Positions 56,186-64,000 of a stretch of DNA of 64,000 bases are shown in pieces. The translations under genes were made by a program, and so were the position numbers. Each line of letters opens with the position of its first letter. Position 1 is the stretch's first letter. The notes beneath the pieces were generated by a model, which saw nothing but the letters and a program-made list of their open reading frames with translations, did no database searches and was not told the origin of the DNA. This stretch comes from Stenotrophomonas sp. 364 (GTDB taxonomy: Bacteria; Pseudomonadota; Gammaproteobacteria; Xanthomonadales; Xanthomonadaceae): assembly GCF_009832905.1 (NCBI RefSeq), contig NZ_CP047135.1:722001-786000 (forward strand), read 5' to 3'.

Positions 56186-57799
56186 ATGTCGCAGACTCCA
56201 TGGTGGCGCGGTGCCGTCATCTACCAGATCTACCCGCGCAGTTTCCTCGACGCCAATGGCGACGGGGTAGGTGACCTGCCCGGCATCATCGACCGGCTGG
56301 AGTACGTGGCCGCGCTGGGCGTGGACGCCATCTGGGTGTCGCCGTTCTTCACCTCGCCGATGGCCGATTTCGGCTACGACATCGCCGACCATCGCGACGT
56401 GGACCCGCTGTTCGGCACGCTGGCCGATTTCGACCGGCTGCTGGCCAAGGCGCATGCGCTGGGCCTGAAGGTAATGATCGACCAGGTGTTCAGCCACACC
56501 TCGATCGACCATGCCTGGTTCCGCGAGAGCCGCCAGGACCGCACCAATCCGAAGGCGGACTGGTACGTGTGGGCCGACCCGCGCGAGGACGGCACGCCGC
56601 CCAACAACTGGATGTCGATCTTCGGCGGGGTGGCGTGGCAATGGGAACCTCGCCGGGAGCAGTACTTCCTGCACAACTTCCTGGCCGACCAGCCCGACCT
56701 GAACTTCCATAACCCGGCAGTGCAGCAGGCCACGTTGGACTACGTGCGGTTCTGGCTGGACCGTGGTGTGGATGGTTTCCGCCTGGATTCCATCAACTTC
56801 TGTTTCCACGATGCACAGCTGCGTGACAATCCAGCCAAGCCGCTGGAAAAGCGCCTCGGCCGTGGCTTCAGCGCGGACAACCCGTACGCCTACCAGTACC
56901 ACTACTACAACAACACGCAGCCGGAGAACATCGGCTTCATCGAGCAGTTGCGCGTTCTGCTGGATGAGTACCCGGGATCGGTCAGCCTGGGTGAAATTTC
57001 CGCGGAAGACTCGCTGGCCACCACCGCCGAGTACACCGCGCCGGGCCGCCTGCACATGGGCTACAGCTTCGAGCTGCTGGTGAAGGATTTCAGCGCCGGC
57101 TACATCCGCGACACCGTGTCGCGGCTGGAAGCGACGATGACCGAAGGCTGGCCGTGCTGGGCGATCTCCAACCATGACGTGGAGCGCGCGGTCACCCGTT
57201 GGGGCGGCCATCCGGCCCAGCCGCGGCTGGCGCGGATGCTGGTGGCGCTGCTGTGTTCGCTGCGTGGCTCGATCTGCCTGTACCAGGGCGAGGAACTTGG
57301 CCTGGGCGAGGCGGACGTGCCGTTCGAGGCGCTGCAGGACCCCTACGGCATCACCTTCTGGCCGAACTTCAAGGGCCGCGACGGCTGCCGCACGCCGATG
57401 CCCTGGATCGATGCGCCGCAGGCGGGCTTCACCAGCGGTGAGCCGTGGCTGCCGATTCCGGCCGAGCACCGCGCCGCGGCGGTGGCGGTGCAGGAACATG
57501 ACCCGCATTCGGTGTTGAACGCGTTCCGCCAGTTCCTGGCGTGGCGAAAGACGATGCCGACGCTGCTGGTGGGCGACATCGAATTCCTGTATACGGCCGA
57601 GCCGGTGCTGATGTTCGCGCGCCGGCATGCGGGGGAGACGCTGCTGCTGGCCTTCAACCTGGCGGCCGACACCGCGCACGTGGCGCTGCCTGCCGGTAGC
57701 TGGCAGCCGATGCACGTGCCGGGCCCGGATGTGGGCCAGGCCGACAACGGCACGCTGGTACTGCCGGCGCAGTCGATGTACTGCGCGCGCCTGGGCTGA
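56186..57799 (+). CDS. GH13 alpha-glucosidase
   Basis: Alpha-amylase-family enzyme of 537 residues with no signal peptide, so it acts in the cytoplasm. Nucleophile Asp201 (GFRLDSINF), acid/base Glu270 (VSLGEISAED) and Asp331 (ISNHDVERA); N-terminal WWRGAVIYQIYPRSFLDANG DG-type start and the C-terminal beta domain are present. Oligo-1,6-glucosidase or alpha-glucosidase on malto-oligosaccharides is likely. A rho-independent terminator follows. Confidence 0.93.
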   Translation: MSQTPWWRGAVIYQIYPRSFLDANGDGVGDLPGIIDRLEYVAALGVDAIWVSPFFTSPMADFGYDIADHRDVDPLFGTLADFDRLLAKAHALGLKVMIDQVFSHTSIDHAWFRESRQDRTNPKADWYVWADPREDGTPPNNWMSIFGGVAWQWEPRREQYFLHNFLADQPDLNFHNPAVQQATLDYVRFWLDRGVDGFRLDSINFCFHDAQLRDNPAKPLEKRLGRGFSADNPYAYQYHYYNNTQPENIGFIEQLRVLLDEYPGSVSLGEISAEDSLATTAEYTAPGRLHMGYSFELLVKDFSAGYIRDTVSRLEATMTEGWPCWAISNHDVERAVTRWGGHPAQPRLARMLVALLCSLRGSICLYQGEELGLGEADVPFEALQDPYGITFWPNFKGRDGCRTPMPWIDAPQAGFTSGEPWLPIPAEHRAAAVAVQEHDPHSVLNAFRQFLAWRKTMPTLLVGDIEFLYTAEPVLMFARRHAGETLLLAFNLAADTAHVALPAGSWQPMHVPGPDVGQADNGTLVLPAQSMYCARLG

Positions 57800-57821
57800 T
57801 TCGATTTCCGGTGGTATTGAG

Positions 57822-57855
57822 AGGGCGGGGCTTGATGGCCTCGCCCTTTTTTTTT
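57822..57855 (+). terminator. Rho-independent terminator of the GH13 gene
   Basis: Stem AGGGCGGGGC / GGCCTCGCCCT with one mismatch and a nine-T run, 20 bp after the stop. Confidence 0.9.
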
Positions 57856-57941
57856 CTTTGTTGGATGGGGCGGCTGCGGAACCGATCCGCGTCTGGACAC
57901 GCCTCTGCGTTGCCATGGCCGCCGACCCAGTGTCGAGGGCG

Positions 57942-58048
57942 GGGCTGGGTGGGTTCGCGGGACACGCCGTAAATCCATCCATGGAGGCTCGTGGGCGCCA
58001 TCCATGGCGCCCAACGGTCCCGCGAACCCATCCATCCCCACCCAGCCC
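57942..58048. repeat. Long nested palindrome, copy 3
   Basis: Arms GGGTTCGCGGGAC (57951-57963) and GTCCCGCGAACCC (58017-58029) are exact complements, extended by outer GGGCTGGGTGG (57942-57952)/CCACCCAGCCC (58038-58048). The loop has GACACGCCG, CCATCCATGG and the inner hairpin GGGCGCCATCCATGGCGCCC. Core words match the palindrome at 26584-26685. Between the convergent GH13 and TonB receptor genes. Confidence 0.85.
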
Positions 58049-58109
58049 GTAGACGAAGGCGCTCGCAGTTGGAAGCCGGCCAGCGGCCGGCACTGCACCT
58101 GGGGCAAAG

Positions 58110-58141
58110 AAAAACCCCGCTGCCGAAGCAGCGGGGTTTTT
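58110..58141. terminator. Rho-independent terminator for the maltoside receptor gene
   Basis: Perfect stem AAAAACCCCGCTGC - CGAA - GCAGCGGGGTTTTT with A and T runs, working in both directions between the convergent receptor and GH13 genes. Confidence 0.95.
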
Positions 58142-58162
58142 GTTGGTGCGGCTACCGCAGGA

Positions 58163-60922
58163 TCAGAACTTGTAGTTCACGCCCAGCATGTAGGTGCGAC
58201 CCCACTCGATGTACTCCAACGGGCGGTCCTTGGTGCCGGCATAGGTGCGGTACGGCTCGTTGGTCAGATTGCTTCCCTGCAGCAGCAACGTCAGCCCGTG
58301 CAGGCTGCTGTCGTCGGCGAAGGTGTAGCTGATCTGCGCGTCGGTCACGTTCTCGCCCACCACGTAGCGCAGCGTGCGGTTGCCGTTGAAGTTGCCGATC
58401 TCGCCAATGAAGTCCGACCGACGACGCTGGCTCACGCGTGCCTCGAACCCACTGCGTTCGTAGTACGCCGTGAAGTTGTACACGCGCTTGGACAGCCCCG
58501 GCAGACTGATCGGATCGCTGCCCACGCTGGACGCGCTTTCCGGATCGAGGATCTCGATGTTGCTGTCATTGAACGTCGCGCTGGCCTGCACGCCGAAGCC
58601 GCGCAGGGTGTCGCTGAACATGTCCAGCGGGAACGACGCCGTCAGCTCCAGGCCCTTCAGCTTGCCGCCCTTGCCGTTCTCCGGCGAGGAGAAGGTGCCC
58701 GTGGTCAGCAGCGGCGCGGTCATGCCCGGCGGAATCACGTAGCTGGCCAGCAGGTCGCTGAAATCGTAGTCGTCGCGCGACTGCGTGTACACGTACGACT
58801 TCAGGTCCTTGTAGAAGATCGCCGCCGCGACATAGGCCTTCTCGCCGAAGTACTTTTCATACGACAGATCCAGCGCATTGGCGCGCCACGGATCCAGCAG
58901 CGGATTGCCGCCGCTGCCACCCGGCTTGCCGGTGGCCGTATCCACGCCGAACTCCAGGCCGGCGCGCATCTGGTCCACGCGCGGACGTGCCACCTGCTTG
59001 GCGGCGGCGAAACGCAGCGTCTGCTGGTGCGGGAACATGAACACCAGGTTCAAGCTCGGCAGCCAGTCGGTGTAGGTCTTGCCTGCATCGATCGGCAACA
59101 CTTCCTGGCCCGCGGGGCGCGACCGGTCGAAATAGTTGGACTGCGAACTCTGGTCGGTGCGCACCATCTGCACGCCAATGTTGCCGCGCACGCCCACTTC
59201 GCCGATGTCGGTGTTGATGTTGGCGCGCACCCAGGCGGTGCTGGTCTTTTCCTGTACCGTCCATGCCTTCGGAATCAGGTAGTCCAGGTTGGTGACCGGG
59301 TTGAACACCATGTAGCGGTCCACTGCGCCCGGCACGTTCCAGGCCGGAATGCGGCCCAGCCCGGCAAAGCCCAGGTTGACCGGACGGTACTGCAGGTCGC
59401 CGGCGATGTTGGCATCGCCCTGGTCGCCGAGCAGGATGTTGCCCTCGGCCTGGGTCTTGTCCTTGCGGCGGTCGGCGTAGTTGACGCCCACGTCCATGTC
59501 GGCAAACCACTTCATCGCCTCGGGCAGCGCGAAGGTGGCCTGCAGGCGCGCGGCCTTCAGGCGGTCTTCCACCTGCGGCACCTTGCCGTAGCCGGAGCCG
59601 TAGATGGTGTTGGTCAGGAACAGCGCATCGGGGTTGGAATAGTTCAGGCCCGGGCGGATCTGCGAGAACCCGTTCGGGTTGACCACCACGCCCACCGTGT
59701 CCAGCTGCGGCATCGGCGTGAGCTGCAGGTTGTTTTCCAGGTTCAGTTCGTCGCGGGTGGCCTTGGAGTAGTTGACGTCCGCCACCACCTTGACCGATTC
59801 GAAGTTGAACTCGTTGTTCCAGCCAAACGCGTCGATCTTGTCCTTGCGCTTGTTGTACATGCCGCGCACCAGTGGATACACGCCGCTGGCCACGCCACCG
59901 GTGAAGGTGCCATCGGCGTTGACCTGCGGGTTGCTGATCAGCAGGCCCGGGGTGTAGTTGCCGTTGTAGTTGCTGAGATTGAGCTCGAACTGGTTGGCGG
60001 TGTCGATCTGCTCGGCTTCGGTGTGGAACGCATCCAGGGTGCTGGTCCACACGTTGGACGGGCGGAACTGCACGGTGGCCATCACGCCGTCGCGCTTGGT
60101 GTTGCCGGTGCGGCGCAGGGCCTTGATGCCGTCGGAGAACACCGTGCCCGGGGCCAGCCCGGGGCGGTTGCCCTGGTCGGTCTGCTCGGTGGTCCACGGC
60201 TCGTACAGGCCCACCTGGTTTTCCTGGATCGGCATGTCGCTGTGCGCGTAGCCGATCGCAACACCCCAGGTGTTGTCCATGAACTGGTCGATGTAGCTGG
60301 CGCTGAAGCGGTTGCCGTAGGGGTCCACGTTGGCTGCCTTGCCCAGCGAGCTCTTCTGGTAGCGGCCGCTGATGGCGATCACGCGCTCGGCGAAGCTAAG
60401 CGGGCGCGCGGTCTGCATGTCGATGGTGCCCGACAGGCCCTGGCCGACCAGCGCCGCATCGGGGGTCTTGTACACCACCACGCCATTGACCAGTTCCGAG
60501 GGGTACTGGTCGAATTCGACGCTGCGGTTGTCGCCGGTGCTGACCACTTCACGCCCGTTGAGCAGGGTGGTGGCGAAGTCGGGCGACAGGCCGCGCACGC
60601 TGATCACCTGGGCACGACCGGCCACGCGCTGGGCGGCCAGGCCGGGCAGGCGCGAGATGGATTCGCCGATGCTCACGTCGGGCAGCTTGCCGATGTCCTC
60701 GGCCGAAATCGCCTCGACCACCGAGGTGGCGTCCTGCTTGATCGCAATGGCGTTCTCGATGCCGCGGCGGATGCCGGTGACCTGCACGGTGTCCAGGTTG
60801 GTGGCCGCGGTCCCGGTCGGCGGGGCGGCGGTAGTGGGTTCGGCGGTCTGCGCCGACGCCATCAACGGCGTCAGGGCGACGGCCAGCGCGATACTCAGCG
60901 CGCTGCGCTTGCGGTTCAACAT
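58163..60922 (-). CDS. TonB-dependent receptor for alpha-glucosides (MalA-like)
   Basis: Outer-membrane receptor of 919 residues, the longer oligosaccharide type. Signal peptide to MASAQT; TonB box region LDTVQVTGIRRGIENAI; plug with EDIGKLPDVSIGESISRLPG, VRGLSPDFATTLLNGREVVS and PDAALVGQGLSGTIDMQTAR; barrel ends GVNYKF. The ISRLPGLAAQRVAGRAQVIS region is typical of Xanthomonas/Caulobacter sugar receptors. Malto-oligosaccharide substrate is inferred from the neighbouring glycosidases. ATG at 60922 with leader TGGGAGGGGAAAATG. Confidence 0.92.
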   Translation of the reverse strand: MLNRKRSALSIALAVALTPLMASAQTAEPTTAAPPTGTAATNLDTVQVTGIRRGIENAIAIKQDATSVVEAISAEDIGKLPDVSIGESISRLPGLAAQRVAGRAQVISVRGLSPDFATTLLNGREVVSTGDNRSVEFDQYPSELVNGVVVYKTPDAALVGQGLSGTIDMQTARPLSFAERVIAISGRYQKSSLGKAANVDPYGNRFSASYIDQFMDNTWGVAIGYAHSDMPIQENQVGLYEPWTTEQTDQGNRPGLAPGTVFSDGIKALRRTGNTKRDGVMATVQFRPSNVWTSTLDAFHTEAEQIDTANQFELNLSNYNGNYTPGLLISNPQVNADGTFTGGVASGVYPLVRGMYNKRKDKIDAFGWNNEFNFESVKVVADVNYSKATRDELNLENNLQLTPMPQLDTVGVVVNPNGFSQIRPGLNYSNPDALFLTNTIYGSGYGKVPQVEDRLKAARLQATFALPEAMKWFADMDVGVNYADRRKDKTQAEGNILLGDQGDANIAGDLQYRPVNLGFAGLGRIPAWNVPGAVDRYMVFNPVTNLDYLIPKAWTVQEKTSTAWVRANINTDIGEVGVRGNIGVQMVRTDQSSQSNYFDRSRPAGQEVLPIDAGKTYTDWLPSLNLVFMFPHQQTLRFAAAKQVARPRVDQMRAGLEFGVDTATGKPGGSGGNPLLDPWRANALDLSYEKYFGEKAYVAAAIFYKDLKSYVYTQSRDDYDFSDLLASYVIPPGMTAPLLTTGTFSSPENGKGGKLKGLELTASFPLDMFSDTLRGFGVQASATFNDSNIEILDPESASSVGSDPISLPGLSKRVYNFTAYYERSGFEARVSQRRRSDFIGEIGNFNGNRTLRYVVGENVTDAQISYTFADDSSLHGLTLLLQGSNLTNEPYRTYAGTKDRPLEYIEWGRTYMLGVNYKF

Positions 60923-61046
60923 TTTCCCCTCCCAGGCAATGTTGCCAATCGATTTTTTGGTTGCCCGGAGACCCGGGAGCGTCACGGCGCGGTGGCCGTT
61001 GACTGCGTGGCTATGGTAGGCAGCGGGTCGGCTGCGGGAACCACCC

Positions 61047-61060
61047 TGCATACGTATTCA
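61047..61060 (-). promoter_or_regulatory. 14-bp operator TGAATACGTATGCA, site 2
   Basis: Same 14-mer as at 56077, read on the minus strand, 124 bp upstream of the receptor ATG. Confidence 0.8.
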
Positions 61061-61181
61061 ATGGCATTTGAGGCGTTGGAATCGGTTACAGGTGCGTCAT
61101 CGCATTCGCGCTGCCGCGCCACGGTTTGCCATGCAAACCGTGGATACCCGTCATGGGCCACGTCGAGACCTCTGATCAGGT

Positions 61182-63251
61182 CTACAGCGGGGTAAAGCGG
61201 ATCGCCTGGCCGCCGCCCGGCGCAAGCACCAGCGTCAGTGCATCGGCGCTGGTGACCTCGCGGGTTTCGCGCACGAAGGCGAACGGGTTGCTGCGGAAAT
61301 CCGCACCGTCGCCGTCACGGTAGATCTCGGCGCGGTAGCGCACGCCCGGGTCCAGGAAGCCCAGCGATACCGGCAGCACGCGGCCGTGTTCGTCGGTGAT
61401 GCTGCCCAGGAACCAGTCGCGGCTGTTGCGGTCCTTGCGCACGATCGTCACATAGTCCCCTACCTCGCCATTGAGCACGCGGCTGTCCTCCCAATCCACC
61501 GCCACGTCCTCGATGAAGCGAAACGCCTCGCGGTGCTGCAGGTAGTGTTCGGGCAGGTCGGCGGCCATCTGGATCGGACTGTAGATCGCCACGTACAGCG
61601 CCAGCTGCCGCGCCAGCGTGCTGGGAATGGCCTGCCCACCGCGGCCCTTCAGGCTCAGGATGCCGGGCGTGTAATCCATGGGCCCGGACAACATGCGCGT
61701 GAACACCAGGTTGACCTCGTGCTCGGGCGGGTTCGGAGGCTGCCCCCAGGCGTTGTACTCCATGCCGCGCGCGCCTTCGCGCGAGATCCAGTTGGGGTAG
61801 GTGCGGCGCAGCCCGGTGTCCTTGATCGGCTCGTGCGGGTTCACCGCGATGTGGCGTTTGGCCGCTTCCTGCACCACCTTCAGGTGGTGGCGGGCCATGA
61901 ACTGGCCGTCGTGCCACTCGCGCCACAGCGGGCCGCCGGCCGGGTTGCGCCGGTCCACCTGGCCGTCGTCGCAGACATAGCCGCTCTTGAACGCATCCAC
62001 GCCCAGCCGCGCGTACAGGTCCAGCGCGGCGCCCAGCTGGTCTTCGTAATGCTCGATGGCGCAGCCGGTCTCATGGTGGCCGATCAGGTGCACGCCCTTC
62101 CTGGCGCCGTAGGCCGACAGCGCCTCGATATCGAAGTCGGCCGTTGGCCGGGTGAAGTCGAAGTCGTAGCCGTTGCCCACCCAGTTACCGTCCCAGCCGG
62201 GGTTCCAGCCTTCCACCAGCACGCCACGGAAGCCGTGCGCGGAGGCGAAGTCGATGACTTTTTTCGTCTTGGCGGTGGTGGCCGCATGCCGGGGCCCGGT
62301 GGCCCAGCTTTCGTGGTCCAGGTGCATCGACCACCACACCCCCAGGTACTTGGACGGCTTCACCCAGCTCACATCCCCCAGCGCGTTGGGTTCGTTGAGA
62401 TTGAGGATCAGGTCCGATTCCAACAGCCCACCGGCGCGATCGCTGATCTGCAGGGTGCGCCACGGCGTATCGAAGGGCAGGCTGCGGCGTACCTTCCAGC
62501 CCTCTGCCGACGGCGACAGCTGCGCGCGCAGGCGCTGGCCGTCGGTGCGGCGCAGCCACATGCCCGCATAGTCGACCAGGGCGGCCTCATGGATGGCGAT
62601 GTGCAGGCCGTCTTTGCTGCGCAGGGTGATCGGGGTATGCACCAGCGGCACCTGGTCCAGTGGCGTGCGCTGGTACAGGTACTCGTAGTGGATCGGCTCG
62701 CCGGCCGGAATCCACCAGGCGGTGGCGGCCGGGGCGATCGCAAATTCGGTCAGTTCGTCGTCGATGATCGCCTCGCGCAGGCCGGGCTGCGTGGGGAAGC
62801 GGTAGCGGAAGCCCACGCCGTCATCGAACGCGCGGAACACCACCTCGAAGCGGCGCTTGGCCCCACTGCGCTCGCCCAGCTGCACCACCACTTCGTTGTA
62901 GTGGCTGCGCACCCGGCGGCGCTCGCCCCAGGGCTGTTCCCAGGTCTCATCGAACGTACGCGCGTGCTGGCCGAGCACCTCCAGGTCGCGGTCGAGCCGG
63001 CCATCGCGCAGCTGGAAGCCCAACCGCGACGGCGCCACCACCGTGTCACCCAAGCGTTCCACCTGGTAGCTGGGGGTGCCGCCATCAAGCTGCACCGACA
63101 CCCGCAGTACCTTGCCAGGCGACGCCACGCTGGCCACCGTGACCGGTTCGGCGGCCGCGCCGAAGGCCAGCAGAAGCGCGGCGGCAGCCAGCCAGGGCAG
63201 GCCGGTGGTGGTGCGTGATCCACGCGGTGAATGCGGCTGTTTTGTCGGCAT
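61182..63251 (-). CDS. GH97 alpha-glucosidase (SusB-like)
   Basis: Glycoside hydrolase of 689 residues with a signal peptide (LLLAFGAAAEPV), so periplasmic. N-terminal beta-sandwich, then a TIM barrel with VLVEGWNPGWDGNWVG, HLIGHHETGCAIEHYEDQL, GVDAFKSGYVCDDGQVDR, NPHEPIKDTGLRRTYPNW and GARGMEYNAWGQPPNPPEHE. The Glu in HHETG, HEP and GMEYN matches the inverting, calcium-dependent SusB type. Its ATG shares the leader TGGGAGGGGAAAATG with the receptor gene. Confidence 0.92.
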   Translation of the reverse strand: MPTKQPHSPRGSRTTTGLPWLAAAALLLAFGAAAEPVTVASVASPGKVLRVSVQLDGGTPSYQVERLGDTVVAPSRLGFQLRDGRLDRDLEVLGQHARTFDETWEQPWGERRRVRSHYNEVVVQLGERSGAKRRFEVVFRAFDDGVGFRYRFPTQPGLREAIIDDELTEFAIAPAATAWWIPAGEPIHYEYLYQRTPLDQVPLVHTPITLRSKDGLHIAIHEAALVDYAGMWLRRTDGQRLRAQLSPSAEGWKVRRSLPFDTPWRTLQISDRAGGLLESDLILNLNEPNALGDVSWVKPSKYLGVWWSMHLDHESWATGPRHAATTAKTKKVIDFASAHGFRGVLVEGWNPGWDGNWVGNGYDFDFTRPTADFDIEALSAYGARKGVHLIGHHETGCAIEHYEDQLGAALDLYARLGVDAFKSGYVCDDGQVDRRNPAGGPLWREWHDGQFMARHHLKVVQEAAKRHIAVNPHEPIKDTGLRRTYPNWISREGARGMEYNAWGQPPNPPEHEVNLVFTRMLSGPMDYTPGILSLKGRGGQAIPSTLARQLALYVAIYSPIQMAADLPEHYLQHREAFRFIEDVAVDWEDSRVLNGEVGDYVTIVRKDRNSRDWFLGSITDEHGRVLPVSLGFLDPGVRYRAEIYRDGDGADFRSNPFAFVRETREVTSADALTLVLAPGGGQAIRFTPL

Positions 63252-63325
63252 TTTCCCCTCCCAAGGCGGCCGTTGTCTGGCTCGGACTATAGCCACGCCG
63301 TCCCGGTCGTCCCGCCGCTGCGCCA

Positions 63326-63339
63326 TGAATACGTATGCA
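63326..63339 (+). promoter_or_regulatory. 14-bp operator TGAATACGTATGCA, site 3
   Basis: Third identical copy, 74 bp upstream of the GH97 ATG and 186 bp upstream of the divergent glycosidase gene; it can serve both. A minus-strand -10 TATAGT (63286-63291) lies between it and the GH97 start. Confidence 0.8.
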
Positions 63340-63525
63340 AGGCGGCGCGCACCGGAGCCTGCCGTCTACCATGGGGCCAGGCACCCTGGGAGGGGGCCGC
63401 GCGCGCAACGCCACACCGGTGCACAGACCGGGAGGTGCCGACCTTGGCCGGCACCGTGCGTTGCGTAACCACAACGCGTGCAAAGAGGGAGGGAGGCGCC
63501 GGGCGCAAGCCGGGTAGCCGCTTCG

Positions 63526-64000
63526 ATGCTGAAGATGATCTGCCTGACCGCTGCCCTTGGGCTGGCGCTGGGTTCGACCGCAACCGCGGCGGACCTGACC
63601 TTCGACGGCCGCACCGCGCGCGCCGACACGGCCGCCGATGGCGGCTTCCGCCTGCGGGCCGCCGGCCAGACGGTGGCCATTGCCGCCCCGCCGATGCGCA
63701 GCCGCACCGACAGCGTGCTGTTCGATGCCTTGTTCGCGCTGGCCCAGCAGGAGATGGACGCCGACCGCGTGGCTGCGATCCGCGACCCGGCCTTCAACCA
63801 AGGCAACCCGGTGCCGTGCGACTGCTTCCAGACCGGCGAGCGCTGGCCCTACGTGTGGACCCGCGATGTCAGCTTCGCAGCCGATCTGGCGCTGGCCCGG
63901 CTGGACCCGGAACGCACCCGGCAGTCGCTGCAGTTCAAGCTGTCGCCCGCGCGCGACGGGCACACCCCCGGGCTGTTAGTGGCCCAGGACACCGGCTCCG
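63526..64000 (+). CDS. Six-hairpin glycosidase, partial (3' end beyond window)
   Basis: First 158 residues of an exported glycosidase. Signal peptide LTAALGLALGSTATAAD; then QETGERWPYVWTRDVSFAAD-like region, visible as CFQTGERWPYVWTRDVSFAA, a mark of (alpha/alpha)6-barrel GH15/GH63/GH37-type enzymes. Alpha-glucan or trehalose-type substrate cannot be decided from this part. Right edge cuts it. Confidence 0.75.
   Translation, partial: MLKMICLTAALGLALGSTATAADLTFDGRTARADTAADGGFRLRAAGQTVAIAAPPMRSRTDSVLFDALFALAQQEMDADRVAAIRDPAFNQGNPVPCDCFQTGERWPYVWTRDVSFAADLALARLDPERTRQSLQFKLSPARDGHTPGLLVAQDTGS

Noticed and set aside
58004..61195. 1063-codon plus-strand open frame opposite the alpha-glucoside receptor
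   Set aside because: It is antisense to a clear TonB receptor, is rich in His/Arg/Gln/Ala typical of GC-biased shadow frames, and has no family motif.

Overview
This 64 kb window is high-GC chromosomal DNA that looks like Stenotrophomonas (Xanthomonadaceae). The evidence is the gene order rpoN-lptB-lptA-lptC-kdsC-kdsD/ibaG-murA, the MurL-MurD2 pair known from Xanthomonas, many TonB-dependent receptors, and numerous GTAG-headed palindromic repeats of the SMAG type described in Stenotrophomonas maltophilia. I see no rRNA, tRNA, CRISPR array, prophage, transposase or integrase; apart from the short repeats this is an ordinary chromosomal segment. It is cut at both ends, inside rpoN on the left and inside a six-hairpin glycosidase on the right.

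Layout. 1-6.8 kb: sigma-54, the lipopolysaccharide transport and Kdo genes, a BolA-family protein, murA and a small EF-hand membrane protein. 6.8-16.6 kb: two DUF3108 paralogues, purN, purM, a DUF2066-PerM-Hda operon, and the cell-wall recycling pair amgK-murU. 16.6-21.5 kb: M20 peptidase, ComEA-like protein, two L,D-transpeptidases, HutD/Ves protein. 21.6-35.7 kb: an iron island. It holds a five-gene PepSY-DUF2271-DUF4198-ApbE-flavodoxin/FNR operon, two siderophore-type TonB receptors each preceded by a small single-span membrane protein, PiuC, TonB, and four Fur-box-like sites. 36.2-41.6 kb: the suf Fe-S assembly operon (rrf2-sufB-sufC-sufD-sufS). 41.7-47.1 kb: SET-domain protein, DJ-1/PfpI protein, small envelope proteins, an HU protein with a lysine-rich tail, OsmC, PhzF. 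47.2-54.3 kb: bifunctional LysC-LysA, MurL, MurD2, SMI1/KNR4 protein, dienelactone hydrolase. 54.3-54.9 kb: a tandem array of SMAG repeats. 54.9-64 kb: ispB, then an alpha-glucoside utilisation locus (GH13, TonB receptor, GH97, six-hairpin glycosidase) whose promoter regions share an identical 14-bp operator.

How they work together. Three themes dominate. Envelope construction: MurA, AmgK-MurU recycling, LysC-LysA, MurL-MurD2, two L,D-transpeptidases and the Lpt/Kds genes. Iron: receptors, TonB, PiuC, a predicted flavin-based transmembrane reductase operon and the Suf system. Alpha-glucoside scavenging: outer-membrane receptor plus three glycosidases under one predicted regulator. The least characterised parts are the Fur-linked flavinylation operon, the small membrane proteins in front of both siderophore receptors, a 149-bp tandem repeat made of SMAG pairs, and three long nested palindromes. 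Base positions and motifs were read directly from the sequence; functions rest on family resemblance and no database search was run.
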